Origin: Micrococcales bacterium
GTDB lineage: Bacteria; Actinomycetota; Actinomycetes; Actinomycetales; Microbacteriaceae
Reading direction: 5' to 3'
DNA length: 64,000 nt
Assembly: GCA_017306245.1 (NCBI GenBank)
Contig: JAFKIY010000006.1
Coordinates: 1 to 64,000 of the forward strand
The number at the start of each line of letters is the position of its first letter. The first letter of the stretch is position 1. The position numbers were made by a program, and so were the translations under genes. The notes beneath the pieces are model-generated. The model searched no databases and was not told the DNA's origin. It saw only the letters and a list, made by a program, of their open reading frames with translations. This document shows positions 54,206 to 63,319 of this stretch, piece by piece.

Positions 54206-55063
54206 GTGACTGAACCCGCGTCCGGTGTGTCGTCGGATGTTTGCTACCGGCATCCGAATCGGCAGAGCTTCGTGCTGTGCCAGCGCTGCGGGCGCACCAT
54301 TTGCGCGGACTGCCAGACGCCGGCCGCGGTCGGATTCCACTGTCCGGAATGCATGAAGGAATCCCGCCGGTCCGCACCGAAGACGAAACCCCGCATACTG
54401 ACCGCGATGCGTTCGACGAGCGGCGCCCCGGTCGTCACCTGGTCGATCGTCGCCCTGTGCGTCGTGGTGTTCCTCGCGCAATATCTGACCGGCGGCCCAG
54501 GATCCGGCGCGGCCACCGCGGCGCTGATCTACTTCCCGCCGTTCACCGAGTTCCAACCGTGGCGGATGCTGACGGCCCTGTTCCTGCACGCCAACATCCT
54601 GCACATTCTGTTCAACATGTACGCGCTGGTGATTTTCGGTCCCATCCTCGAGCGTGCCCTCGGACGGTGGCGATTTCTCGCCCTGTACCTGCTCAGCGGG
54701 CTCGGCGGGTCCGTCGCGGTGCTTCTGCTGGCTCCCGGCATCGCCGTGCTTGGCGCCTCGGGGGCGATCTTCGGGCTGTTCAGCGCGTTCTTCGTGATCC
54801 AGCGGAGAATGGGCGGCAACAGCGTGCAAATGCTCATCGTGATCGGCCTGAACCTGGTGATCGGATTCATCATCCCCCAGGTCGCCTGGCAGGCCCACGT
54901 CGGCGGGCTCATCGTCGGCGCCCTCGTGGCCCTCGTGTTCCTGCGGACGCGCGCGCCGGCGAAACGGAACGAGCAGCGGCTGCTCCTCCTGGCCGTGCTC
55001 GCTGGCCTGATCGTGCTGACCGTGCTCGGGGTCATGCTGCTTCACGCCAGGTTCGGACTGTAG
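54206..55063 (+). CDS. Rhomboid family intramembrane serine protease with N-terminal zinc finger
   Basis: 285 residues, 2 nt after ppiA. The first 50 residues hold a B-box-like zinc finger (CYRHPNRQSFVLCQRCGRTICADC, then HCPEC). Six helices follow; the catalytic serine is S185 in GASGAIFG and the catalytic histidine H231 in WQAHVGGLIVG. HANILHILFNMYAL carries the conserved HxxxN. It cuts membrane proteins within the bilayer; its targets in actinobacteria are poorly known. Confidence 0.93.
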   Translation: MTEPASGVSSDVCYRHPNRQSFVLCQRCGRTICADCQTPAAVGFHCPECMKESRRSAPKTKPRILTAMRSTSGAPVVTWSIVALCVVVFLAQYLTGGPGSGAATAALIYFPPFTEFQPWRMLTALFLHANILHILFNMYALVIFGPILERALGRWRFLALYLLSGLGGSVAVLLLAPGIAVLGASGAIFGLFSAFFVIQRRMGGNSVQMLIVIGLNLVIGFIIPQVAWQAHVGGLIVGALVALVFLRTRAPAKRNEQRLLLLAVLAGLIVLTVLGVMLLHARFGL

Positions 55064-55087
55064 CTTTCCTTGCTCCGGCCCGGGAGG

Positions 55088-55134
55088 CTTTCCACAGGGT
55101 TATCCACAGTGGGGATAATTACACGAATGTAATT
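55088..55134. other. DnaA boxes and small hairpin in the rhomboid/crgA gap
   Basis: CTTTCCACA (55088-55096) and a perfect TTATCCACA (55100-55108) lie in tandem. A hairpin with 7-bp arms (55117-55123 and 55128-55134, CGAA loop) follows and may act as a weak terminator for crgA. Confidence 0.5.
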
Positions 55135-55158
55135 GTGGGAATCGTCTGAACTGCTTGG

Positions 55159-55401
55159 CTAGGAGCGCCAACGCGTGGTCATGAGGAATCCCACGAACAG
55201 GATGCCGAAGCCGACCAGAATGTTCCAGTCCTTGAGCGAAGCGACCGGCAGCGTGCCCTGGCTGACGTAGAAGACGATGATCCAGGCCAGCCCCAGCAGC
55301 ATGAGACCGAACATGATCGGCTTGAACCACACCGCGTTCGGGATGTCGTCACCGTTGCGGGACTCCTGCGGTCGGTCGGACTGAGAGGTGGATCGTGCCA
55401 T
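55159..55401 (-). CDS. crgA: Cell division protein CrgA
   Basis: 80 residues with two membrane helices: NAVWFKPIMFGLMLLGLAWIIVFYVSQGTLP and WNILVGFGILFVGFLMTTRW. CrgA is an actinobacterial divisome factor that binds FtsZ, FtsQ and penicillin-binding proteins. It is divergent from the sortase gene; both start codons have a TAGAAT 6-7 nt upstream. Confidence 0.95.
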   Translation of the reverse strand: MARSTSQSDRPQESRNGDDIPNAVWFKPIMFGLMLLGLAWIIVFYVSQGTLPVASLKDWNILVGFGILFVGFLMTTRWRS

Positions 55402-55407
55402 GCCGGA

Positions 55408-55413
55408 ATTCTA
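55408..55413 (-). promoter_or_regulatory. -10 hexamer of a probable leaderless transcript (crgA)
   Basis: On the minus strand TAGAAT ends 6 nt before the ATG at 55401. There is no ribosome site. Confidence 0.55.
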
Positions 55414-55468
55414 TCCTGAAAGACTTGGGGGTGGTCGGCTCCGCGGAAACAGGCAAGGATGCACCGCT

Positions 55469-55474
55469 TAGAAT
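55469..55474 (+). promoter_or_regulatory. -10 hexamer of a probable leaderless transcript (sortase)
   Basis: TAGAAT ends 7 nt before the ATG at 55482; CGAGG within the gap is too close to the start to be a good ribosome site. Confidence 0.5.
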
Positions 55475-55481
55475 CGAGGCT

Positions 55482-56258
55482 ATGAGTGACGGCGAGCCGG
55501 CGACCCGCGTGAGTGTTTCGCGCGCCCGGCGCCGCCAGCGCCGCCGGCTGAGCGTGATCGGCGTGATCGGCGAACTGCTCATCACGGCAGGTTTTCTCGT
55601 GTTCCTGTTCCTCGGCTGGCAGTTGTGGCTCAACGACATCATCGTCGGGAACGAACAGAACCACGCCGCGGCCGAGCTCGCGAATTCCTGGACCTCCGGG
55701 AACGTCTCGCTCAACCAGGAGGACGTGCCGACGAACTTCGGGGAACCCGTCGTCACCCCGGTACCGGACAACGCCGTGACGTTCGCGGTCATGTACGTTC
55801 CGCGATTCGGCGCGGACTGGGTGCGCGAGGTGGCGGAGGGAATCGGCGTCGGCGACGTGCTCGACACCAAGCGCATCGGGCACTACCCCACGACGCAAGC
55901 TCCAGGCGAGGTCGGCAACATGGCATTCGCCGCACACCGACTCACCTACGGCGCACCGTTCAAAGACATCAACCAATTGCAATTGGGCGACAAGCTTTAC
56001 GTGCAGACGAAGGACGGCTACTTCACCTACAGCTTCCGCAACCTCGAGTATGTGAGCCCGCGCCAGGTCGATGTTCTCGATCCGGTACCGCAGGAGGGCG
56101 CAGCGCAGGCGACCGATAGGATTCTGACCATCATGAGCTGCAATCCGAAGTGGTCGACGGCGGAGCGGATCATCGCCTACTCGGTGCTGGATTCCTGGCA
56201 GCCCATCTCCGCCGGCCCACCCGCCGCGATCGCCTCGCTGGCAAGTTCGAAAGGCTAG
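55482..56258 (+). CDS. Class E sortase
   Basis: 258 residues. A basic N-terminus (RARRRQRRRLSVIG) leads a signal-anchor helix (VIGELLITAGFLVFLFLGWQLWL). The sortase barrel has catalytic H152 (FAAHRLTYG), C220 in ILTIMSC and R229. Class E sortases anchor surface proteins with LAXTG-type signals. It is followed after 3 nt by a 52-residue membrane protein gene. No substrate with a sorting signal is visible in the window. Confidence 0.92.
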   Translation: MSDGEPATRVSVSRARRRQRRRLSVIGVIGELLITAGFLVFLFLGWQLWLNDIIVGNEQNHAAAELANSWTSGNVSLNQEDVPTNFGEPVVTPVPDNAVTFAVMYVPRFGADWVREVAEGIGVGDVLDTKRIGHYPTTQAPGEVGNMAFAAHRLTYGAPFKDINQLQLGDKLYVQTKDGYFTYSFRNLEYVSPRQVDVLDPVPQEGAAQATDRILTIMSCNPKWSTAERIIAYSVLDSWQPISAGPPAAIASLASSKG

Positions 56259-56261
56259 GGG

Positions 56262-56420
56262 ATGTACGGGGCACTGTGGGAAATTCTGCCGGGGCCGGCG
56301 TGGGTGAAAATCCTGATCCTGCTCGTGCTTCTGGGCGTCGTGCTGTTTTGCCTCGTCGAGTGGGTGTTCCCCTGGGTGAACTCGATTCTTCCCTCGCAGG
56401 AGGTGACGGTCGACGGATGA
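56262..56420 (+). CDS. Small single-helix membrane protein
   Basis: 52 residues: MYGALWEILPGPAWVKILILL, with one membrane helix (VKILILLVLLGVVLFCLVEWVFPWV) and a short acidic tail. A GGGG precedes the ATG, and the stop overlaps the start of the pabA-like gene (ATGA). Small proteins of this form sit between the sortase and pabA genes in many actinobacteria, which supports a real gene. The function is unknown. Confidence 0.8.
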   Translation: MYGALWEILPGPAWVKILILLVLLGVVLFCLVEWVFPWVNSILPSQEVTVDG

Positions 56421-57055
56421 CGAAAATTCTGGTCATCGACAATTACGACAGTTTCGTCTACACCCTGAACGGATACCTTCTCCAGCTCGGCGCGGAAACG
56501 GCGGTCGTTCGAAACGACGCCTTCACCCCAGACGTCGCCGCATTCGAAACCGAAGGCTACGACGGGATTCTGCTGTCTCCCGGGCCGGGGGCGCCGGGCC
56601 ACGCGGGCGTGTCGGTCCCGCTCGTTCAACTGGCGCTGGAAACCGGAATGCCCTTGCTGGGCGTGTGCCTCGGCCACCAGGCGATAGCGGAGGCGATGGG
56701 TGCCACGGTCACCGTGGCGGAGGAGCTCATGCACGGAAAGACGTCCATCATCACGCACGACGGCAGCGAACTCTACGACCAGGTTCCGCAGCCGTTCACC
56801 GCGACCCGGTATCACTCGCTTGCGGTCGTGGACTCCACCGTGCCGGATGAGCTCACGGTGACGGCGCGCACTCAGGGCGGGGTAATCATGGGCCTGAAGC
56901 ATGTGGCGGCCCCGATTTTCGGGGTGCAGTTCCACCCGGAATCGGTTCTCACCGAGGGCGGGTACCAGTTGCTCGCGAACTGGCTCGCGGTCGCCGGGCT
57001 TCCCGGCGCCAAGGAGGCGGCGAGAGGCCTGACCCCTATGGTGAACTTGGGCTAG
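56417..57055 (+). CDS. pabA: Aminodeoxychorismate/anthranilate synthase component II (glutamine amidotransferase)
   Basis: 212 residues, class I glutamine amidotransferase. ILVIDNYDSFVYTLNGYL, LLSPGPGAPGHAG, the nucleophile cysteine in LLGVCLGHQAIAEAMG, and the His/Glu pair in GVQFHPESVLTEGG complete the triad. It releases ammonia from glutamine for chorismate amination. Actinobacteria keep this gene beside pknB; it could serve folate, tryptophan or both. The 3' end overlaps pknB by 20 bp. Confidence 0.92.
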   Translation: MTKILVIDNYDSFVYTLNGYLLQLGAETAVVRNDAFTPDVAAFETEGYDGILLSPGPGAPGHAGVSVPLVQLALETGMPLLGVCLGHQAIAEAMGATVTVAEELMHGKTSIITHDGSELYDQVPQPFTATRYHSLAVVDSTVPDELTVTARTQGGVIMGLKHVAAPIFGVQFHPESVLTEGGYQLLANWLAVAGLPGAKEAARGLTPMVNLG

Positions 57056-58757
57056 GGCTGGGTGCCGGGCCCGCGCAGTAACTGATCGTGATGGAAGACC
57101 GCTGCGGGTGCGGACCAGGCGAGAGCGATTGCCCGGTCACGGTGCCTCCGGTGCAGGAGTTGTCTGCCGCCGACGTGACGTTGAGGCCCAGCGGGGACAG
57201 CTTGTTGTTGGCGTCGCCGATCGACAGCCCGACAACCTTGGGAACATCCACCAAACCGTCAGAGACCAGAAGATTCACTGTCGAGCCCTGGCGGGCCTGG
57301 GTCCCACCCTGCGGATCAGTTCCCATCACGACGCCATTGGGCACCGACGGAGAATGGGCGGCGTTCGTGGAACCGTACACGAAGCCGGCGTCCGTGAGGG
57401 CCTTGATGGCATCCGATTCGGACAGGTTGGTCACGAGGGGAATGGGAACGATGCTGCGGCCCGTCGACACCCACACCTTGACCGTAAAGTCCTTCGCAAC
57501 CCTCGTGCCCGCCACCGGGTCGATGCGGGTAATCGCCCCCTCGGGAACCGTGTCGCTGGATTCGCTGAACCGGGCGGGGACAAGGCTCAGGTCCGTCAGT
57601 TTCTGCGCGCCGACCTCGTAGGTCATTCCCACCACGTTGGGAACGTCCACGGCAAGGTCCACTCCGATCTTGCTCGGTTGGAGGGTGAGCACCCAATAGG
57701 CCAGCCCACCGAGGATCACTGCCATCAGGATGATGCCCGCCCAGATCCACGCGACGGGCGGCCGGGACTGCGTTCGGACGACGCGATCGTCCGCGGAGTT
57801 CGACAGTTGGCGCATGGTCGCCTCGGAGCCGGCGCGCGCGTTCGGATTCACCCCGAACAGGGTCGCGTTGAAGTCGTCCTTCGGGGGCCTCATCGCCGGC
57901 ACCTGGCCCGCTGCCGCCGCCTCGAGGGCGCCACGGAATTCCGCGGCGGACTGGAAGCGCGCGAACTTGTCCTTTTCCAGGGAGCGGAGCACCACAGCAT
58001 CCATGGCCGGCGACACTTTGGGGTTCAACGAGCTCGGGCGAACGGGGGTTTCGCTGATGTGCTGATAGGCAACGGCGACCGGCCGCTCACCGTGGAACGG
58101 CGGCTTTCCGGTGAGAAGTTCGAAGAGCACGACGCCGGTGGAGTAAAGGTCGGTTCGGGCATCCACTGTTTCGCCCCGCGCCTGTTCCGGTGAAAAGTAC
58201 TGCGCGGTGCCCAGGACGGCGCTCGTGTCGGCGACGGTCGCCGAATTGTCGGAGACCGCCCTGGCGATGCCGAAGTCCATCACCTTGACCTGGCCGTTCT
58301 GGGTGATCATGACGTTGCCGGGCTTGATGTCCCTGTGCACGAGCAAAGCCCGGTGGCTGTACTCGAGTGCGGTCAGAACCTGCTCGATGATGCGAGCGGC
58401 CTCGGACTCCGCGATGGGTCCTTCTGCGATGATGTCGCGGAGAAGTCGGCCATCGACGTACTCCATGACGATGAACGGCAACTGGGATTCGAACCCGTTC
58501 GCATCGCGGACTGTTTCCTCGCCCGCGTCGAAAACGCGCACGATCGTCGGGTGCGCCATCCGCGAGGCCTTCTGCGCTTCCTCACGGAACAGGAGCCGAA
58601 ACTTCGGGTCGTTGGCGAGGGACGGCTTCAGCAGTTTGACGGCGACCTTGCGGCCCAGCCGCGTATCGGTCCCCACATGCACATCCGCCATGCCTCCGCG
58701 GCCGATGAGGGCGCCGACCTGGTACCTGCCGGCGAGCAGGCGAGTGCCTTCAGTCAC
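57036..58757 (-). CDS. pknB: Ser/Thr protein kinase PknB with PASTA domains
   Basis: 573 residues, GTG start. Kinase domain residues about 10-275: GRGGMADVHVG loop, K41, catalytic HRDIKPGNVM and DFGIAR. One membrane helix (VAWIWAGIILMAVILGGLAYWVL) precedes three PASTA repeats outside (VDVPNVVGMTYEVGAQKL, IVPIPLVTNLSESDAIKAL, VDVPKVVGLSIGDANNKL) and a Pro/Ser tail. PASTA domains sense muropeptides or lipid II; the kinase controls wall synthesis and division. It is the last gene of the operon. Confidence 0.95.
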   Translation of the reverse strand: MTEGTRLLAGRYQVGALIGRGGMADVHVGTDTRLGRKVAVKLLKPSLANDPKFRLLFREEAQKASRMAHPTIVRVFDAGEETVRDANGFESQLPFIVMEYVDGRLLRDIIAEGPIAESEAARIIEQVLTALEYSHRALLVHRDIKPGNVMITQNGQVKVMDFGIARAVSDNSATVADTSAVLGTAQYFSPEQARGETVDARTDLYSTGVVLFELLTGKPPFHGERPVAVAYQHISETPVRPSSLNPKVSPAMDAVVLRSLEKDKFARFQSAAEFRGALEAAAAGQVPAMRPPKDDFNATLFGVNPNARAGSEATMRQLSNSADDRVVRTQSRPPVAWIWAGIILMAVILGGLAYWVLTLQPSKIGVDLAVDVPNVVGMTYEVGAQKLTDLSLVPARFSESSDTVPEGAITRIDPVAGTRVAKDFTVKVWVSTGRSIVPIPLVTNLSESDAIKALTDAGFVYGSTNAAHSPSVPNGVVMGTDPQGGTQARQGSTVNLLVSDGLVDVPKVVGLSIGDANNKLSPLGLNVTSAADNSCTGGTVTGQSLSPGPHPQRSSITISYCAGPAPSPSPSSP

Positions 58758-58818
58758 GTGTGGGTCTCCGGGGGTGCAGGGGCAAGTGTTTGCCAGTGTA
58801 CCCGCTTGAGGTTGATGC

Positions 58819-60465
58819 TCACGGGACGGTCAGGGTCAGGACATCGGACACGGGCGATGGGCTGCCCGAGCAGGATGCCGTGTAAGAAACCTTCGTGTTG
58901 CCCGAGTCGGCCCGAAGGGTGATTGTCGCCGTTGTCGTACCGGCCGGCACGGGGTTCGTGGAGGTGATGGTTCCGTTCTCGATCGCGATGTTGTAGCTGT
59001 CGAGGGTCTTGCCGGTTTGGCACCCGGTGTAGGTGGGCCAGTTGAGCGTGACGCTCTGGGACGCCGTGTACGGCCCGGCAGGGGTGGCGCTCATCGGACC
59101 GGGTTTGCTCGACGGGATGAGCGAGTAGATTTTCACGTCGATCGTTGTCCCCTTGGGGACATTGCCTGCCGGGCTGATCTGGTACACCGTCAGTTCCTCC
59201 CCCTTGGACGGTGCCGTAAGTCCTTGGGTCACGGTGTAGGACAGCCCGAGCTTGTCGAGCGCATTCTCCACCTCATCCTGAGTCATGCCCTGGAACTGGG
59301 AGATGTTGATGTTCACGAGATCCGATGTCGGTGTGGGACTCGGTGTCGGAAACGTCGGTGTTGTCCTGGGTGTCGAGTTGGTGGGCGGCGTGGTGGGCCC
59401 GCCGTTCGAGTTCGGCTGGGCGAACAGTGCGATCACCGCGCCGACGAGCACGACGAGCAGGATGGCGATGAGCGCCACGAGGGGCCAGGTCCACGGATTG
59501 CGGCGTTTCGGCTCGCTGACCGGTCCCTGCTGGCCGGCCCCATCCATCGTCGGGAGCACGCGCGTCGTCGCGGAGGTCTGCCCGAACGCCGTGCCGAGCG
59601 AGGATTCTCCCAGAACATCCGGCACGGCGGTGGCCGCCGCGGCGACGTCGCCGCGACGAAGCGCCTGCGCGGCACGGGCGAGGTGGGCGGCGGATGCCGG
59701 CCGGTCGGCCGGATTCTTCGCGATGGACGAATACACGAGGTTGCGCACCGGCTCGGCGACCGTGACGGGGAGGTCAGGCGGGGTCTCGTTGATCTGCGCC
59801 ATCGCGATGGCGACCTGCGACTCGCCCGTGAAAGGGCGGCGGCCGGCAAGCGCCTCGTACGCGACGATTCCGAGCGAGTAGATGTCGGTGGTCGGAGAGG
59901 CCGGATGGCCGCTGGCCTGTTCCGGCGAAAGGTACTGGACGGTGCCCATGACCTGGCCGGTTGCCGTGAGCGGAACCTGATCGGCGATGCGGGCAATCCC
60001 GAAGTCGGTGATCTTGACCCGGCCATCCGGTGTGATGAGCAGGTTGCCCGGCTTGATGTCCCGGTGTACGAGCCCTGCGGCGTGTGCGGCGTGCAGGGCG
60101 GATGCGGTCTGGGCGACAATGTCCAGCACGCGGTCGGTGGCGAGCACCCGTTCGCGTTCGAGAATCGTGGACAGGGCTTCCCCCGGCACGAGCTCCATGA
60201 CGAGGTAGGCGCTTCCCTCTTCCTCGCCGTAGTCGAAGACGTTCGCTATACCTTCGTGGTTGACGAGGGCCGCGTGCCGCGCTTCCGCGCGGAACCGTTC
60301 AAGGAATCCGGGATCTCCGAGGTATTCGTCCTTCAGGATTTTGATGGCGACGGTGCGGCCGATGACGAGGTCAGTCGCTTGCCAGACTTCCCCCATTCCG
60401 CCGATGGCGATGCGGTTGGAAAGCTGGTACCGTCCCCCGAATGTGAGGCCGCTTGTGGGTCTCAT
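58819..60465 (-). CDS. pknA: Ser/Thr protein kinase PknA (with one PASTA-like domain)
   Basis: 548 residues. Kinase domain with GGMGEVWQATD, K42, HRDIKPGNLLI and DFGIARIAD. After a Pro/Gly linker, a membrane helix (WPLVALIAILLVVLVGAVIALF) leads to a Thr/Pro-rich stalk, then a single PASTA-like unit (NISQFQGMTQDEVENALDKLGL) and a further beta-rich end. Mycobacterial PknA lacks PASTA, so this kinase has an extra sensor domain. Its start overlaps the pbpA stop by 4 bp. Confidence 0.92.
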   Translation of the reverse strand: MRPTSGLTFGGRYQLSNRIAIGGMGEVWQATDLVIGRTVAIKILKDEYLGDPGFLERFRAEARHAALVNHEGIANVFDYGEEEGSAYLVMELVPGEALSTILERERVLATDRVLDIVAQTASALHAAHAAGLVHRDIKPGNLLITPDGRVKITDFGIARIADQVPLTATGQVMGTVQYLSPEQASGHPASPTTDIYSLGIVAYEALAGRRPFTGESQVAIAMAQINETPPDLPVTVAEPVRNLVYSSIAKNPADRPASAAHLARAAQALRRGDVAAAATAVPDVLGESSLGTAFGQTSATTRVLPTMDGAGQQGPVSEPKRRNPWTWPLVALIAILLVVLVGAVIALFAQPNSNGGPTTPPTNSTPRTTPTFPTPSPTPTSDLVNINISQFQGMTQDEVENALDKLGLSYTVTQGLTAPSKGEELTVYQISPAGNVPKGTTIDVKIYSLIPSSKPGPMSATPAGPYTASQSVTLNWPTYTGCQTGKTLDSYNIAIENGTITSTNPVPAGTTTATITLRADSGNTKVSYTASCSGSPSPVSDVLTLTVP

Positions 60466-61901
60466 TTATTCAGCACCGCCTCCATGACTTGCCTCGCTAT
60501 CGGTGCTGCAACCGCGTTGCCGAAACTGGTCGAATCTTCTACGACGACCGCCACGGCTATTCTCGGGTTGTCCGCGGGTGCGAACCCGGTAAACCACAGC
60601 GTGAACGGTTCGTCCTTTCCGTTCTCCGCTGTCCCTGTCTTGCCACCGACCTTGACTCCATCTATTCTTCCATTGCTTGCAGCACCGTTGTTGACGTTGT
60701 TGACCATCATCTCAGTGAGGGTGGATGCGGTCTGCTTACTGATGGGAGTGTTGAGCACGGTCGACTGGAAGGGCTGGATCACGGAGAGGTTCGGCGCGAG
60801 AATCGATCGAATCAGGGTCGGTTTCATAATGGTTCCGCCGTTGGCGATCGCCGCGGAAACCATGGCGATTTGCAGGGGCGTCACGCTCACGTTGGCCTGC
60901 CCGAACGACGACAGCATGAGCTGGGGGGCGTCCAGCGAGTCGGGGATCGTGCTCGGGGTCACCGCCATGGGGATGCCGAGGTCTTGACCGAAACCGAAAC
61001 GCTGGGCGTAGCTGCGCAGTTCGTCCTGCCCCAGGGCGGCGCCAAGTTCTGCGAACGGGATGTTGCAGCTGAGGCGCAGCGCCGTGGCAATGGTCGCGGT
61101 GTCGCCTGGACCGCACTTGCCGTTGTCCGAGTTCGTGATCTTGAAAGTACTCAGCGGCAGTTGAAGGGTGGCAGGGTTCGGGAACGCGCTGTCCGGGGTG
61201 AACCGGCCGCTGTCGATCGCGGCGGATGCGACGATCAGTTTGAACACGCTGCCCGGGTGGTAGAGGTTTCCGCTGATCGCGCGGTTGAACAGGGGGTTGG
61301 CGGGGTCCGCGAGAAGCTGATCGTAGGCGGAGATGACATCCGCGGTGGTGTGCGAGGCGAGCTTGTTGGGATCGTAGGACGGTTTCGAGACCATCGCGAG
61401 GATCGCCCCGGTCTGCGGATCGAGGGCGACCACGGCGCCGGAATGCGATCCGAGCGCATCCCAGGCGGCTTTCTGCACGTCCGGATCGATCGTGAGAGCG
61501 ACCGTGGCGCCCTTCGGGGACTGGCCGGTGAGAATCGCGTTGACCTGGGCGAGGAACTGGTCGTTCGCGGTTCCGCTGAGGTAGTCGTTGAGGGCGCCCT
61601 CGATTCCCGTGGTGCCCTGATTCAGGGTGAAGTATCCGGTGATCGGCGCGTACAGTTCCGGCTCGGTGTAGACCCGCTGGTACTTGTACTCGTCGTCGAC
61701 CGGTTTCGACTCGGCGATCGGGGTACCGGCCACGAGGATGGGGCCGCGCTCGGCGGAATAGCTGTCGTAGAGGGTTCGGACGTTGCGGCCGTCCGCACGA
61801 AGGTTGTCGACCTGGAACACGGTGATCGTCGTCGTCGAGCACATGAGGGCGACGAACATGATGAGGATGGCGGCGCTCACGCGTTTGAGTTCGCGGTTCA
61901 C
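60462..61901 (-). CDS. pbpA: Penicillin-binding protein (class B, PbpA)
   Basis: 479 residues. An N-terminal anchor (VSAAILIMFVALMCSTTTITVF), the class B dimerisation segment, then a transpeptidase domain with S218-V-F-K221 (YHPGSVFKLI), the SCN motif (LRLSCNIPF) and KTGTAE. The motifs are complete, so it should crosslink peptidoglycan. Encoded with RodA/FtsW and the kinases; in mycobacteria PbpA acts in division or elongation. It overlaps rodA by 4 bp. Confidence 0.94.
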   Translation of the reverse strand: MNRELKRVSAAILIMFVALMCSTTTITVFQVDNLRADGRNVRTLYDSYSAERGPILVAGTPIAESKPVDDEYKYQRVYTEPELYAPITGYFTLNQGTTGIEGALNDYLSGTANDQFLAQVNAILTGQSPKGATVALTIDPDVQKAAWDALGSHSGAVVALDPQTGAILAMVSKPSYDPNKLASHTTADVISAYDQLLADPANPLFNRAISGNLYHPGSVFKLIVASAAIDSGRFTPDSAFPNPATLQLPLSTFKITNSDNGKCGPGDTATIATALRLSCNIPFAELGAALGQDELRSYAQRFGFGQDLGIPMAVTPSTIPDSLDAPQLMLSSFGQANVSVTPLQIAMVSAAIANGGTIMKPTLIRSILAPNLSVIQPFQSTVLNTPISKQTASTLTEMMVNNVNNGAASNGRIDGVKVGGKTGTAENGKDEPFTLWFTGFAPADNPRIAVAVVVEDSTSFGNAVAAPIARQVMEAVLNK

Positions 61902-63319
61902 GGGCCGATCACCAGCCTCGGCTGGTTGCGCACGGAATCCGAAAGTCGCAGCAGGAGCGCCACGATGATCCAGTTGGCGACGAGGGAGGAGCCGCCTGCT
62001 GCCAGGAACGGTGTCGTGAGCCCGGTGAGCGGGATGACCCGGGTCACACCGCCGACCACGATGAAGACCTGGAGGGCGATCACGAAGGACAGGCCGACCC
62101 CGAGGAGGCGCCCGAAATCATCCTGGCCGGCGAACCCGATGCGCATTCCGCGGGACACGAGGATCAGGTAGAGGGCGAAGATGGCGAACAGGCCGGCCAG
62201 TCCGAGTTCCTCGCCGAGGCTCGCGATGATGTAGTCGCTTTCGGCGAGCGGCACGATGCCGGGCCGACCCTGCCCGAAGCCTGTTCCGATCAGGCCGCCG
62301 TGGGCGAGGCCGAAGAGTCCCTGAACGAGTTGGTAGCTGCCGCCGATGGAGTTGTAGACGGTGGGATCGAACGCGTCCAGCCATCCGTGGAATCGGGCGG
62401 CCACGTAGCTGAGGATCTGGCTGGCGAGGATGGCGCCGCCGACGAACAGCAGGAGGCCGATGGCGACCCAGCTCAGGCGCCCGGTGGCCACGTAGATCAT
62501 GACCAGGAAGAGGCCGAAGTACAGCAGCGAGGTGCCAAGGTCTCGCTGGATGACGAGCACGGCCATTGCGGCTGCCCAAATGACGAGAATCGGGCCGAGG
62601 TCGCGCGCCCGCGGGAAGCGCATTCCAAGGAACTTTTTCCCCACCATGGAGAGGCTTTCCCTGGCCTGCACGAGGTAGCCGGCGAAGAAGATGGCGAGCG
62701 CGATTTTCGCGAGCTCACCGGGTTGGAATGAGAAGAATCCGAGTCGAACCCACAGCCGTGCGCCGAATTGCTCGTACCCGATGATGGGAAGCATCGGCAG
62801 CAGGAGCAGGACGATGCCGGTGAACATGGCGATGTACCGGTAGCGCTGCAGCACCCGGTGGTTTCGGATGGCCACAATGACGGCGAACGCGATGACCAGC
62901 GCGATAGCGGTCCACGCGATCTGCCGAATGCCGTCGGCCTCCCACCCTGTGCTCCCGGCCGCCAGGTCGAGCCGGTAGATTTCCGCGATCCCGAGACCGT
63001 TGAGAAGTGTTGCGACGGGGAGGAGGAACGGGTCGGCATCCGGGGCGACGAACCGGAGCGCCACGTGCATGCCGATCGCGAGGGCCGCGAGGCCGCCGCC
63101 CATCCAAATGATTTCGGGCCGGATGTCGCCGAGAACGCCCAACTGGACGAGAACGACGGCGGCGCCGTTGATGATGCAGGCGAAGATCAGGAGCGCGAGT
63201 TCGAGGTTTCGGATTTTCGCGGGCAGGTGGATTCGGAGCCGGAGGTTTCCGCCGTGGTCTGCGGGCGCTGGCGAGGTCACGGGCATGCCGGCCGTGGATT
63301 CCTTTGTGGCGTCAACCAT
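61898..63319 (-). CDS. rodA: SEDS family glycosyltransferase (RodA/FtsW)
   Basis: 473 residues from the ATG at 63319. About 12 helices. The conserved ARLWVRLGFFSFQPGELAKIALAIFFAGYL and the catalytic-loop neighbourhood (ILVIWAAAMAVLVIQRDLGTSLLYFGLFLVMIYVA, with the key D in QRDLGTS) identify a SEDS polymerase. GLIGTGFGQGRPGIVPLAESDYIIASLGEELGLAG is also a signature. It polymerises glycan strands with the partner PbpA. It overlaps pstP by 8 bp. Confidence 0.94.
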   Translation of the reverse strand: MVDATKESTAGMPVTSPAPADHGGNLRLRIHLPAKIRNLELALLIFACIINGAAVVLVQLGVLGDIRPEIIWMGGGLAALAIGMHVALRFVAPDADPFLLPVATLLNGLGIAEIYRLDLAAGSTGWEADGIRQIAWTAIALVIAFAVIVAIRNHRVLQRYRYIAMFTGIVLLLLPMLPIIGYEQFGARLWVRLGFFSFQPGELAKIALAIFFAGYLVQARESLSMVGKKFLGMRFPRARDLGPILVIWAAAMAVLVIQRDLGTSLLYFGLFLVMIYVATGRLSWVAIGLLLFVGGAILASQILSYVAARFHGWLDAFDPTVYNSIGGSYQLVQGLFGLAHGGLIGTGFGQGRPGIVPLAESDYIIASLGEELGLAGLFAIFALYLILVSRGMRIGFAGQDDFGRLLGVGLSFVIALQVFIVVGGVTRVIPLTGLTTPFLAAGGSSLVANWIIVALLLRLSDSVRNQPRLVIGP

